The position numbers and the translations under genes are program-made. 64,000 nt of DNA from Flavimarina sp. Hel_I_48 (lineage in GTDB: Bacteria > Bacteroidota > Bacteroidia > Flavobacteriales > Flavobacteriaceae): the NCBI RefSeq assembly GCF_000733945.1, contig NZ_JPOL01000002.1, forward strand, positions 258,001 through 322,000. The letters are read 5' to 3'. The notes below the pieces were generated by a model. It searched no databases. It was not told the DNA's origin and was given only the letters and a program-made list of their open reading frames with translations. This document shows positions 36,062 to 44,592 of the stretch, one piece after another. Within the stretch, counting starts at the first letter, position 1; the number at the start of each line of letters is the position of its first letter.

Positions 36062-37195
36062 ATGAAATCAGGATACATTAAAATAGGATTTTTATTTGTT
36101 TTTTTAATTACCTTCAATGGAGCTATTTACTCCCAAACCCCGAATGATGTGACTGGTAAATACTATATACCCCCTCTTGAGGAAGTTGGAAAAAATGCCC
36201 TTCTGTTGAGAGAATTTGTATATCCCTTGGACAATAAACCGACCGCCGAAGCCCACGCATCAACAATTGTCGAGACCGCTACGGGGATCGTTATAGGTTT
36301 TTTTGCGGGAACATACGAAAGCCACGATGATGTCGGAATAAGGGTAACAAAGTTTCAAAATGGTCAATGGACATGGCCAGTCGAAATGGCTAATGGTTTT
36401 GTCAACGATAGCCTTAGGTATCCAACTTGGAACCCGGTACTGTTCCAGCCCAAAAGCGGACCTTTGATGATGTTCTATAAGGTAGGACCTAACCCCAGAG
36501 ATTGGTGGGGGGTAGTTAAAACATCATTGGATGATGGAAAAACATGGTCCTATGAAAAAAAATTGGGAGAAGATAAAGCTATAGGCCATTTGCTCGGGCC
36601 GGTCAAAAATAAACCCATACAGCTAAAAGATGGTACTATCATAAGTCCGTCGAGCACGGAAATTATAGAAAACGATGATACGAGATGGCAGATACACTTC
36701 GAAATCAGTAATGACGGAGGAAATACCTGGCATGTTGTTGGACCTATAAATGATGGAAAAAAATTCGACGCAATACAACCAAGTTTACTAGAATTCGGTG
36801 ATGGGAAATTAATGATTTTAGCTCGTACGCGGCAAGATGTAATTGTTCAATCCTGGTCGAAAGATAATGGTGAAACATGGAGCCAACTGCAAGGGTTAGA
36901 TTTACCAAATCCAAATTCGGGGACCGATGCTGTAACACTTCAAGATGGAAGACAATTACTTATATACAATCACAAGGTTAAGAAAGATGGAGAAAGAGGG
37001 AGAGATATTTTAAACCTTGCTATTTCGATGGATGGGATATCCTGGACACCTGTCATGACAATTGAAAATGAGCCTTCTGAACATGGCTACGCTTATCCTG
37101 CAATTATTCAGACCTCCGATGGTTTGATCCATGCTAGCTACACGTATAACAGAAAAGGAATTAAGCATGTGATTATCGATCCAACAAAACTCTAA
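36062..37195 (+). CDS. Sialidase-like BNR-repeat secreted protein
   Basis: The ATG at 36062 begins a signal peptide (MKSGYIKIGFLFVFLITFNG, ending YSQ). The domain is the BNR_2 six-bladed propeller, with Asp-box-like turns SNDGGNTW, SKDNGETW and SMDGISW, and TAEAHASTIVETATG at the front. Such proteins are called exo-alpha-sialidases, but the group also includes hydrolases and lyases of other sugars, so sialidase activity is only likely. The locus context (NanA-like aldolase, GH84) favours sialylated glycans. It starts 13 bases after susD. Confidence 0.75.
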   Translation: MKSGYIKIGFLFVFLITFNGAIYSQTPNDVTGKYYIPPLEEVGKNALLLREFVYPLDNKPTAEAHASTIVETATGIVIGFFAGTYESHDDVGIRVTKFQNGQWTWPVEMANGFVNDSLRYPTWNPVLFQPKSGPLMMFYKVGPNPRDWWGVVKTSLDDGKTWSYEKKLGEDKAIGHLLGPVKNKPIQLKDGTIISPSSTEIIENDDTRWQIHFEISNDGGNTWHVVGPINDGKKFDAIQPSLLEFGDGKLMILARTRQDVIVQSWSKDNGETWSQLQGLDLPNPNSGTDAVTLQDGRQLLIYNHKVKKDGERGRDILNLAISMDGISWTPVMTIENEPSEHGYAYPAIIQTSDGLIHASYTYNRKGIKHVIIDPTKL

Positions 37196-37242
37196 TTTAC
37201 TTTTATTAGTTCCCCACGTAGAACCTAATCAATCAAAACTAT

Positions 37243-38175
37243 ATGACCTCTCAAAATTCTATTTCGATAAATGGTATTATACCACCTTTAATTACTCCTT
37301 TGACTGAAACTAAAGCATTGGATTTTATTAGTTTGAGCTTGCTTTTGGAACATATCATTAAAGGGGGGGTTCATGGGGTATTCATACTTGGAACCACCGG
37401 CGAAAGCGCAAGTTTGAGCATGGGGCTAAAGGTAAATCTAATAGAAGAAACGATCAAAATCGTTAAAGATCGAATACCGGTACTTGTTGGAGTTACAGAT
37501 TCATCTTTTGAAGTTTCGGTCGAACTTGCAGATCTCGCACATAAATTGGGTGCAACAGCAGTGGTATCAGCACCACCATTTTATTACAAATTATCTCAAA
37601 ACGAATTGATTTCATACTATAAAAAGCTTGCGGAGCGCTCCCGACTGCCTGTTTATCTCTATAACATGCCATCGCACACAAAAATCACATTTGAAATTGA
37701 TACAATAAAGGAGCTTTCAAATGTACCAAACATAGCAGGTTTGAAGGATAGCTCTGGCAATGCCCCCTATTTTCAAAAACTTATACATTTATTCAAAGAT
37801 CGATCAACCTTCAAATTATTTGTGGGTCCAGAGGAAACTATCGCCGAAACGGTTCTTATGGGCGGTGACGGAGGTGTTCCTGGTGGGGCAAACCTGTTTC
37901 CGGAACTGTACGTTGCCCTATACGATGCCGCCATTCGAAAAGATCATAGTCGAACTTTATTATTGCATAACCTTGTCATGAGAATAAGCTCTAAGATCTA
38001 TAATATGGATAACAACCAATCCAGTTATTTAAAAGGTCTCAAAGGAGCATTATCCACTTTTGGTCTCTGTAAGGACTATTTGGCAGAACCAATAGAGCCA
38101 TATCTCGGAAAGGATAAAGATAATCTTAAAGAAAGAGTCAATGAGATAAAAAATGAGCTTTCTGAAATAATTTAG
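37243..38175 (+). CDS. DapA/NanA-family class I aldolase, probable N-acetylneuraminate lyase-type
   Basis: The 310-residue TIM barrel has GTTGES at 50-55, the catalytic Tyr140 in VYLYNMP and the Schiff-base Lys168 in IAGLKDSS. After YNMP the sequence reads SHT, so the Arg that binds the substrate carboxylate in true dihydrodipicolinate synthase is absent. A catabolic keto-acid aldolase is therefore more likely than lysine synthesis. Between a sialidase-like gene and a symporter, N-acetylneuraminate cleavage is the best guess. A 2-keto-3-deoxy-sugar acid aldolase is the alternative. Confidence 0.75.
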   Translation: MTSQNSISINGIIPPLITPLTETKALDFISLSLLLEHIIKGGVHGVFILGTTGESASLSMGLKVNLIEETIKIVKDRIPVLVGVTDSSFEVSVELADLAHKLGATAVVSAPPFYYKLSQNELISYYKKLAERSRLPVYLYNMPSHTKITFEIDTIKELSNVPNIAGLKDSSGNAPYFQKLIHLFKDRSTFKLFVGPEETIAETVLMGGDGGVPGGANLFPELYVALYDAAIRKDHSRTLLLHNLVMRISSKIYNMDNNQSSYLKGLKGALSTFGLCKDYLAEPIEPYLGKDKDNLKERVNEIKNELSEII

Positions 38176-38210
38176 GAATCTTATAGTCAAAGATATTTTA
38201 TAATCCATTT

Positions 38211-39710
38211 ATGAATTTGAGCCTTGTCGATTTAATAGTGTTTGCGGTTTATATGATTGCGATAGTACTCTTTGGGGTTTCATTCTCATTTAAAAAAAGA
38301 ACATCGGAGGACTATACGACTGGAGGGGGAAGACTCCCGACATGGGCTATTGGAATGTCGATTTTCGCGACTTTTGTAAGCAGTATTAGTTTTCTTGCAC
38401 TCCCAGGAAACGCCTACCTATCCAACTGGAACGGTTTTGTATTTAGCCTATCAATACCATTGGCAGCAATTGTGGCGGTGGTGTTCTTTGTTCCATTGTA
38501 TAGAAATATGCAGAGTGAATCAGCGTATTTCTATCTGGAAAAACGTTTTGGACTATGGGCCAGGATTTATGCGTCCGTCTTTTATCTCCTGACTCAACTG
38601 GCCAGGATGGGAACCATATTGTACCTTTTGGCCCTACCGCTTAATGTTCTTTTTGGATGGAACATACCTATGATAATTTCGATCACTGGAATATGTGTCA
38701 TCATTTATGCGACATTGGGGGGTATAGAGGCAGTCGTGTGGACAGATGCAATCCAGGGCATTGTGCTTATAACTGGTGCGATTGCATGCTTATTGATAAT
38801 ACTGTTTGATATGCCCGATGGGCCTTGGCAGGTTTTCGACATAGCTGATAAAAGTAATAAATTCAGTTTGGGAAGTTTTGATTTTGATTTTACACAATCA
38901 ACCTTTTGGTTAATACTAGTTTATGGACTTTTCATCAATATGCAGAATTTTGGGGTTGATCAGAGTTATATACAAAGGTATTTAAGTGCAAAAACAGAAA
39001 GAGAGGCCCAAAAATCGACCCTTTTTGGAAGTCTATTATATATTCCGGTCTCATTGCTGTTTTTCTTTATAGGCACTTCCCTCTACTCATACTATCAAGC
39101 CATGCCAGAACTATTGCCCTCCAACCTGCAAGGATTGGAAAATGCCGATAAGATTTTTCCATATTTCATCGTTACGGCCCTCCCAACGGGAATTACCGGG
39201 CTATTAATAGCTTCGATATTCGCTGCTGGTATGAGTACAATTTCCACTAGTATCAATAGTTCTGCTACGGTTATTCTGGCGGATCATTACAAAAGGTACA
39301 TAAAGAAAAATCCAACATCAAAACAGAGCATGCGTGTATTGATAATAGCGTCATCTATTATGGGTGGTATAGGGTTGGTTGTTGGATTGGCACTAAATGG
39401 TGTCGAAAGTGCCTTGGATGCCTGGTGGGCACTTGCATCTATTTTCAGCGGGGGGATATTGGGGCTTTTCTTATTGGGATTTATTTCGAGAAAAGTTCAA
39501 AGTTCTCAGGCAGCGATAGGGGTTCTGTGTGGGATTATCGTTATAATCTGGATGAGTCTATCTCCAATTTTGTTTACGGGATCATTCATAAAATATGGAA
39601 GTCCTTTCCATGCAAACCTTACAATTGTTCTGGGAACTTTAACCATTCTGATCGTAGGGTTCATCCTATCGTACTTTTTTAAAAATAAACAGGCAGGGGA
39701 TAATAAGTGA
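38211..39710 (+). CDS. Sodium:solute symporter (SSS family), probable sugar or sialic acid uptake
   Basis: The 499-residue integral membrane protein has about 13 membrane segments. The SSS signature regions are visible: RTSEDYTTGGGRLPTWAIGM near the start, YATLGGIEAVVWTDAIQG (about 165-182) and ASIFAAGMSTISTSINSSAT (about 340-360). It uses a Na+ gradient to bring the released monosaccharide across the inner membrane. The substrate is inferred from neighbours only. Confidence 0.9.
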   Translation: MNLSLVDLIVFAVYMIAIVLFGVSFSFKKRTSEDYTTGGGRLPTWAIGMSIFATFVSSISFLALPGNAYLSNWNGFVFSLSIPLAAIVAVVFFVPLYRNMQSESAYFYLEKRFGLWARIYASVFYLLTQLARMGTILYLLALPLNVLFGWNIPMIISITGICVIIYATLGGIEAVVWTDAIQGIVLITGAIACLLIILFDMPDGPWQVFDIADKSNKFSLGSFDFDFTQSTFWLILVYGLFINMQNFGVDQSYIQRYLSAKTEREAQKSTLFGSLLYIPVSLLFFFIGTSLYSYYQAMPELLPSNLQGLENADKIFPYFIVTALPTGITGLLIASIFAAGMSTISTSINSSATVILADHYKRYIKKNPTSKQSMRVLIIASSIMGGIGLVVGLALNGVESALDAWWALASIFSGGILGLFLLGFISRKVQSSQAAIGVLCGIIVIIWMSLSPILFTGSFIKYGSPFHANLTIVLGTLTILIVGFILSYFFKNKQAGDNK

Positions 39711-39768
39711 GATTTTAACGCTTTTCACTTTTGAGAAAAAACAAGGCAATTTGTAATAAAAAAATAAA

Positions 39769-41541
39769 ATGAATAAAACTATTGAATATCCTAAGATAGG
39801 AATTAGACCCATTATTGATGGTCGACTTGGTGGTGTACGCGAATCGCTTGAGGAAATTACGATGAACATGGCCAAAAATGTGGCAAAACTGTTTGAAAAC
39901 AAGCTCAGTTACCCCAATGGAGAACCTTATCAATGCGTAATCTCAGACAGTTGCATTGGTGGGGTCAGAGAAGCAACGGACTGCGAGAAGAAGTTCAAGG
40001 CCCAAAATGTGGGGGTATCCCTATCGGTAACCCCATGTTGGGCATACGGTACAGAAACAATGGATTTTGATCCGCATATGCCCAAGGCCATTTGGGGCTT
40101 TAACAGCACCCAACGTCCCGGAGCTGTCTACCTTGCCGCCACCCTTGCCGCCCACAACCAAAAGGGACTTCCCGCTTTTGGCATATACGGAAGTGATGTG
40201 CAGGACATGGATGACCAAACGATTACTGAGGACGTTCAGAAAAAACTGCTCAGCTTCGCCCGTGCCGGGATGGCGGTAGCCATTATGCGCGGCAAATCCT
40301 ATCTGGCAATAGGGAGTGTTTCTATGGGAATTGTCGGCTCTGCGGTAGATCCAAGCTTTTTTCAGTCCTACCTGGGCATGCGAAATGAATATGTAGACTC
40401 GTCGGAGGTGCTGCGACGTGTACAAAAAGAGATTTATGACATAGATGAATACGAAAAAGCGGTGAAATGGACCAGGGAAAATTGTACCGAAGGCAAAGAT
40501 TTTAATGAAAATAAAAGACAGCGCTCCAAAGAACAAAAGCAGGAAGATTGGGAATTTGTGGTAAAGATGACCTTGATCATACGTGATTTGATGGTGGGCA
40601 ATGATAAATTAAAAGAGAGGGGATTTGGCGAAGAGGCACATGGGCACAATGCCATAGTTTCAGGTTTTCAGGGACAAAGGCAGTGGACTGATTTTATGCC
40701 AAATGGGGATTTTTCGGAGGCGATCCTAAACTCATCCTTTGATTGGAATGGAAGGCGCTCCCCATTCATGGTGGCCACCGAGAATGATTCTCTAAATGGT
40801 ATTTCAATGCTTTTCAATTATTTACTTACCAATACTGCACAGATCTTTGCAGATGTACGCACCTATTGGAGCCCTGATTCTGTACAAAAAGCCACCGGTT
40901 GGAAGCCTGAAGGTGAAGCTGAGAACGGATTTATCCATTTGATCAATTCTGGTTCCGCAACACTCGACGGCACCGGGCAGCAGTCAAAGGACGGCAAACC
41001 TGTTATGAAGCCCTACTGGGACATTACCCAAGGAGAAGTAGATGCCTCGTTGGAGGCAACTACTTGGTACCCGGCAGATTTGGGCTACTTCCGAGGTGGG
41101 GGTTATTCCTCAAAATTTGTCACCAAAGGGGGAATGCCCCTTACCATGTGCCGTATCAATCTTATAAAGGGTCTTGGACCTGTAATGCAGATAGCTGAGG
41201 GATTCAGTGTTGACATTCCCAAGGAAATTCATGAAAAACTGGATGAAAGAACGAATATCACTTGGCCCACTACCTGGTTTGTTCCAAGATTAACCGGCAA
41301 AGGGGCATTTGCAACTGTCTATACCGTCATGAATAATTGGGGTTCTAATCACGGTGCCATAAGTTATGGCCATATTGGTTCAGACCTGATCACATTGGCT
41401 TCAATGTTGAGAATACCTGTATGCATGCATAACGTAAATGATGAAGAAGTGTTTAGACCATCAGTATGGAATTCCTTTGGAATGGATAAAGAGGGTTCAG
41501 ATTACCGAGCCTGCGAAAATTACGGGCCATTATATTCATAG
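39769..41541 (+). CDS. fucI: L-fucose isomerase
   Basis: The 590-residue protein has the family start [20 protein letters not shown], then [20 protein letters not shown] and [19 protein letters not shown]. The metal-site region reads [17 protein letters not shown], and the end [15 protein letters not shown] is also typical. It converts L-fucose to L-fuculose (and often D-arabinose to D-ribulose) in the cytoplasm with Mn2+. No fuculokinase or fuculose-1-phosphate aldolase gene lies nearby, so the later steps must be encoded elsewhere. It starts 58 bases after the symporter. Confidence 0.93.
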   Translation: MNKTIEYPKIGIRPIIDGRLGGVRESLEEITMNMAKNVAKLFENKLSYPNGEPYQCVISDSCIGGVREATDCEKKFKAQNVGVSLSVTPCWAYGTETMDFDPHMPKAIWGFNSTQRPGAVYLAATLAAHNQKGLPAFGIYGSDVQDMDDQTITEDVQKKLLSFARAGMAVAIMRGKSYLAIGSVSMGIVGSAVDPSFFQSYLGMRNEYVDSSEVLRRVQKEIYDIDEYEKAVKWTRENCTEGKDFNENKRQRSKEQKQEDWEFVVKMTLIIRDLMVGNDKLKERGFGEEAHGHNAIVSGFQGQRQWTDFMPNGDFSEAILNSSFDWNGRRSPFMVATENDSLNGISMLFNYLLTNTAQIFADVRTYWSPDSVQKATGWKPEGEAENGFIHLINSGSATLDGTGQQSKDGKPVMKPYWDITQGEVDASLEATTWYPADLGYFRGGGYSSKFVTKGGMPLTMCRINLIKGLGPVMQIAEGFSVDIPKEIHEKLDERTNITWPTTWFVPRLTGKGAFATVYTVMNNWGSNHGAISYGHIGSDLITLASMLRIPVCMHNVNDEEVFRPSVWNSFGMDKEGSDYRACENYGPLYS

Positions 41542-41591
41542 ATTTTACACTGAAATCTATTATCGATTTGTTGGTAATTAAAAAAAATACG

Positions 41592-43559
41592 ATGAAATAT
41601 CTATTTCTGTATGCCTGCCTTATCATCAGTGGCTTGCTGACAGGCCAAGCTCAAACTGATCAACAAGGTCCATTCCCAACCATAGCACCAATGATATACC
41701 CTTCGCCGGTATCCCTCAAGGTGAATGAAGGTGCTTTCAAATTAGGCGATTCGATAAACTTGGTCACGGCCAGCGGATCTCTACCTGAAACTGAATACCT
41801 GGTACGGGAATTATTGAAATCCTCCGGAGTCAAAACCATTAAGGTTACGGACCACCTGCCCCCGGTCCTGGATCGTACGTATATTGTCATGGGAGTTGGT
41901 GATTCCAAAACAGTTCGGGCTGCACTGGATCAGAGCAATGTCTCCCTGCAAGAATATCCGGAGGGATATACCCTTACAAGCGTTTCACAGGATAAAGGCG
42001 CACTAATAGCATTGGTGGGAAATGATCCCGATGGATTATATTATGCATTTCAAAGTTTTCGGCAACTAGTACAAAAAGACGTCATTCCGAACCTGGTTAT
42101 CCAAGATCATCCTTCAATGCCCATTAGAGGAACGATCGAGGGTTTTTACGGAAAGCCTTGGTCTGTGGAGCAACGTCTCGCTCACCTTAAGTTCCTATCA
42201 AGTGTAAAGGCAAACTCCTATGTCTACAGTCCGAAAGATGATCCCTATGCCCGAGATAAGTGGCGTGAACCCTATCCCTCCCATGAGAAAAAAAAGCTGC
42301 AACAATTGGTGAGTGCCTCCAAAGAGAACCACGTGAACTTTATTTATGCAATCTCTCCAGGTACGTCGATCTGCTTTTCCAGTGAGGATGATCTCAAAGC
42401 CATGGAACTCAAATTTGAAGACCTACGCTCTATAGGTGTGCATAACTTTTACGTTGCTCTCGACGATATTGAATATACGAAGTGGAATTGCGATCAGGAT
42501 AAAGAGGTATACGGGCCTTCCGGGGAAAAAGCAGCCGGTATGGCACAAGCAGAAGTACTGAATAAGTTACAGGAAAACCTGGAACGCCTGGATCCAGATG
42601 CCGAACCCCTTATTATGGTACCTACCGAATATTACGATGCCAAGGAAAGTCCCTATAAAAATGCTCTCATGGAAAATCTCAATCCCAACATAGTCATTCA
42701 GTGGACAGGAACGGATGTTGTGCCCCCCTCTATCTCGGTGAGCGATGCACAAAAAGCCACGAAAGCATTCGGTCGTAAAACACTTCTATGGGACAACTAT
42801 CCCGTAAATGACTTTAAGCAGACCGCAGGTCGTTTGTTGCTTGCACCTTACACCGGACGCGAAGCGGGACTCTCAGAAGAATTAACAGGGATCCTTTCCA
42901 ATCCCATGAATCAGGAAGCCCCTAGCCGTGTTGCGGTCACGGGAGTAGCGGCCTTTGCTTGGAATGATAGCGGTTACGATCCCGATAGGACATTAGTTTA
43001 CGCTGCTCGAAATCTTGCAAATGGGGATAAACAGACACTTGAGGCCTTACTTATTTTCTTTGACACACAGCACCTGGCTCCCACATTTGGCAGTCACCCT
43101 TGGCAAGAACAGGCTCCTAAGCTAAAATCGTTGCTTGATGGTGTAAGGGAAGCAATTGCATATGGTGATAAAGTTTCTAGGATGGAAGCTATAAAATATC
43201 TAAAAAAATCCGCCACCGAATTTAAAAATGCACCAACTTTCATCAGATCAGGTGTTGTTGATCAAGCATTTGTGGAAGAATCTGCTCCATGGCTAGATGC
43301 CATGGAACTTTGGGGAGGAGCCCTGGAATATACGGCAAAAGGACTTGAGGCTGCAGATCAAGGAAATTCCGAAGCTCGTGATTATTTTAAACAAGCCAAA
43401 GAAATTAAAGAGCAGGCTTCTGAAATTGAAAGCATCCCCGGTGCGACCAGATTTGATGGACACATAAAAATTGCTGATGGTGTGCTTGATGTTTTTATAA
43501 ATGAGGCCTCTGAATTTTATGTAATAGACACGGACAAAGGTTCAGATACTAATAAATAG
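41592..43559 (+). CDS. GH84 beta-N-acetylhexosaminidase (O-GlcNAcase-like), secreted
   Basis: The ATG at 41592 begins a signal peptide (MKYLFLYACLIISGLLTGQA). A small GH20b-like N-terminal domain (about 30-170) precedes the GH84 catalytic barrel, with IRGTIEGFYGKPWSVEQRL. The paired catalytic aspartates are in NFYVALDDIEYT (about 291-292). The remaining C-terminal ~170 residues are helical. It removes terminal beta-GlcNAc by substrate-assisted catalysis, fitting mucin-like or N-glycan use. It is the last gene of the operon. Confidence 0.92.
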   Translation: MKYLFLYACLIISGLLTGQAQTDQQGPFPTIAPMIYPSPVSLKVNEGAFKLGDSINLVTASGSLPETEYLVRELLKSSGVKTIKVTDHLPPVLDRTYIVMGVGDSKTVRAALDQSNVSLQEYPEGYTLTSVSQDKGALIALVGNDPDGLYYAFQSFRQLVQKDVIPNLVIQDHPSMPIRGTIEGFYGKPWSVEQRLAHLKFLSSVKANSYVYSPKDDPYARDKWREPYPSHEKKKLQQLVSASKENHVNFIYAISPGTSICFSSEDDLKAMELKFEDLRSIGVHNFYVALDDIEYTKWNCDQDKEVYGPSGEKAAGMAQAEVLNKLQENLERLDPDAEPLIMVPTEYYDAKESPYKNALMENLNPNIVIQWTGTDVVPPSISVSDAQKATKAFGRKTLLWDNYPVNDFKQTAGRLLLAPYTGREAGLSEELTGILSNPMNQEAPSRVAVTGVAAFAWNDSGYDPDRTLVYAARNLANGDKQTLEALLIFFDTQHLAPTFGSHPWQEQAPKLKSLLDGVREAIAYGDKVSRMEAIKYLKKSATEFKNAPTFIRSGVVDQAFVEESAPWLDAMELWGGALEYTAKGLEAADQGNSEARDYFKQAKEIKEQASEIESIPGATRFDGHIKIADGVLDVFINEASEFYVIDTDKGSDTNK

Positions 43560-43617
43560 TTGAGTTTATATTAAAATATCCATACGCTTTATTATAGATA
43601 AACATATTGATTATTCA

Positions 43618-43650
43618 GGGTTTACTTATTCCCAGGTTTTCTTGAACTTT
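43618..43650 (+). repeat. Array spacer copy 6, left piece
   Basis: GGGTTTACTTATTCCCAGG followed by TTTTCTTGAACT is the start of an L module. It breaks off just before the ParDE genes; the right piece of an L module resumes at 44374. Confidence 0.7.
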
Positions 43651-43670
43651 GCAAATCTATAAATTACCGT

Positions 43671-43961
43671 TTAAAGGTGCCTCTTAAAATCCTGCCGCTG
43701 TCCTAAAATCCGGACTACGAATATGCCGTTTTTGGTTGGTTCGTAAAATACCGTGTGCGACTTGAAATTATATCTTTTTAATGAAGGGGCATACTCAGAG
43801 GCACTACGCCCTATTTCGGGACTTTCGGCAAGAGTCTGTAATAACTGAAATAATTCGGATACATAATCATGTGTCTGCGATTCGCCCCAGGTCTCCAAAG
43901 TGTAATCCACAATATCATCGATATCATTATCAGCTTTGGACGATAAATTATAACTAGACAT
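43671..43961 (-). CDS. ParE/RelE-family toxin
   Basis: The 96-residue protein begins YNLSSKADNDIDDIVDYTLE, has SPEIGRSASEYAPSLKRYNF and SHTVFYEPTKNGIFVVRILG, and ends GQRQDFKRHL, the classic ParE layout. ParE toxins usually poison DNA gyrase. It overlaps the antitoxin gene by 8 bases. The pair lies between the two pieces of an L repeat. Confidence 0.9.
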   Translation of the reverse strand: MSSYNLSSKADNDIDDIVDYTLETWGESQTHDYVSELFQLLQTLAESPEIGRSASEYAPSLKRYNFKSHTVFYEPTKNGIFVVRILGQRQDFKRHL

Positions 43962-44229
43962 TCTTCATGTTCTGAGTCCTGCTGTTCTTACGATTTTTGG
44001 CAGCCTCGATAATTTCATCGACAGATCTTGCCTTAGGACTCATACCGCTATCGTAACCTTCCTGGATGGCCGCTTTGGTAATTAAATATTCCCTATTGCT
44101 TTCCTCATCCATACGTATTAAATGCCGCATATATTCGCTGTCATTGGCAAATCCACCATTCTCGATTTGCCTTTTGATCCATTCTTCTTGGGAGGTGGTT
44201 ATAGTCAATGATTTTCTGATAGTTGCCAT
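43954..44229 (-). CDS. ParD-family antitoxin
   Basis: The ATG at 44229 (MATIRKSLTITTSQEEWIKR) is chosen because it begins the ribbon-helix-helix strand; an upstream in-frame ATG adds 11 residues of unlike sequence. Helices NDSEYMRHLIRMDEE and a C-terminal toxin-wrapping tail with DEIIEAAKNRKNSR follow. It binds ParE and represses the operon. The two genes are co-transcribed leftward. Confidence 0.9.
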   Translation of the reverse strand: MATIRKSLTITTSQEEWIKRQIENGGFANDSEYMRHLIRMDEESNREYLITKAAIQEGYDSGMSPKARSVDEIIEAAKNRKNSRTQNMKNV

Positions 44230-44373
44230 AGATAAAATTTTATTTACATACAATATACGCAATAAAACACATTATCGACATACGGTAATATCGAATTGAT
44301 GATAATATTGGTTCTAGGTGCCTCTGGATAGCGGTAATTAATCATTCTATGTATTTGAACTCAATATTACCTT

Positions 44374-44575
44374 TTCAAAAGTTCATTTTCCCATACCTAT
44401 TATTAAACATTTCAGAAATTGCAGAAGAGGGTTTATTTTAGGATTTCTGACACTCCTTTAAATGAACTTCTAAAAGTGCAAACGATCGTTATGTAGTTGT
44501 TCTAATCAAATTCTTTAAATTGTGCGTATATACGATATACAATCGTAGCGGTAAGTTCATCCATACGTTAGTAAT
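44374..44575 (+). repeat. Array spacer copy 6, right piece, plus S leader
   Basis: The L module resumes with CAAAAGTTCATTTTCCCATA and ends TTTAAATGAACTTCT (44470). The S leader (AATCAAATTCTTTAAATTGT) has the hairpin TACGAT-ATACA-ATCGTA (44531-44547) and the tail TCATCCATACGTTAGTAA, then the ATPase gene at 44593. Confidence 0.78.
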
Positions 44576-44592
44576 TAATAAAGTAGATAACG

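Noticed and set aside
37243..38175. Dihydrodipicolinate synthase (dapA) for lysine synthesis
   Set aside because: The Arg that follows the YNxP motif in true DapA is absent (SHT instead), and the gene lies in a glycan operon; a catabolic aldolase is more likely.
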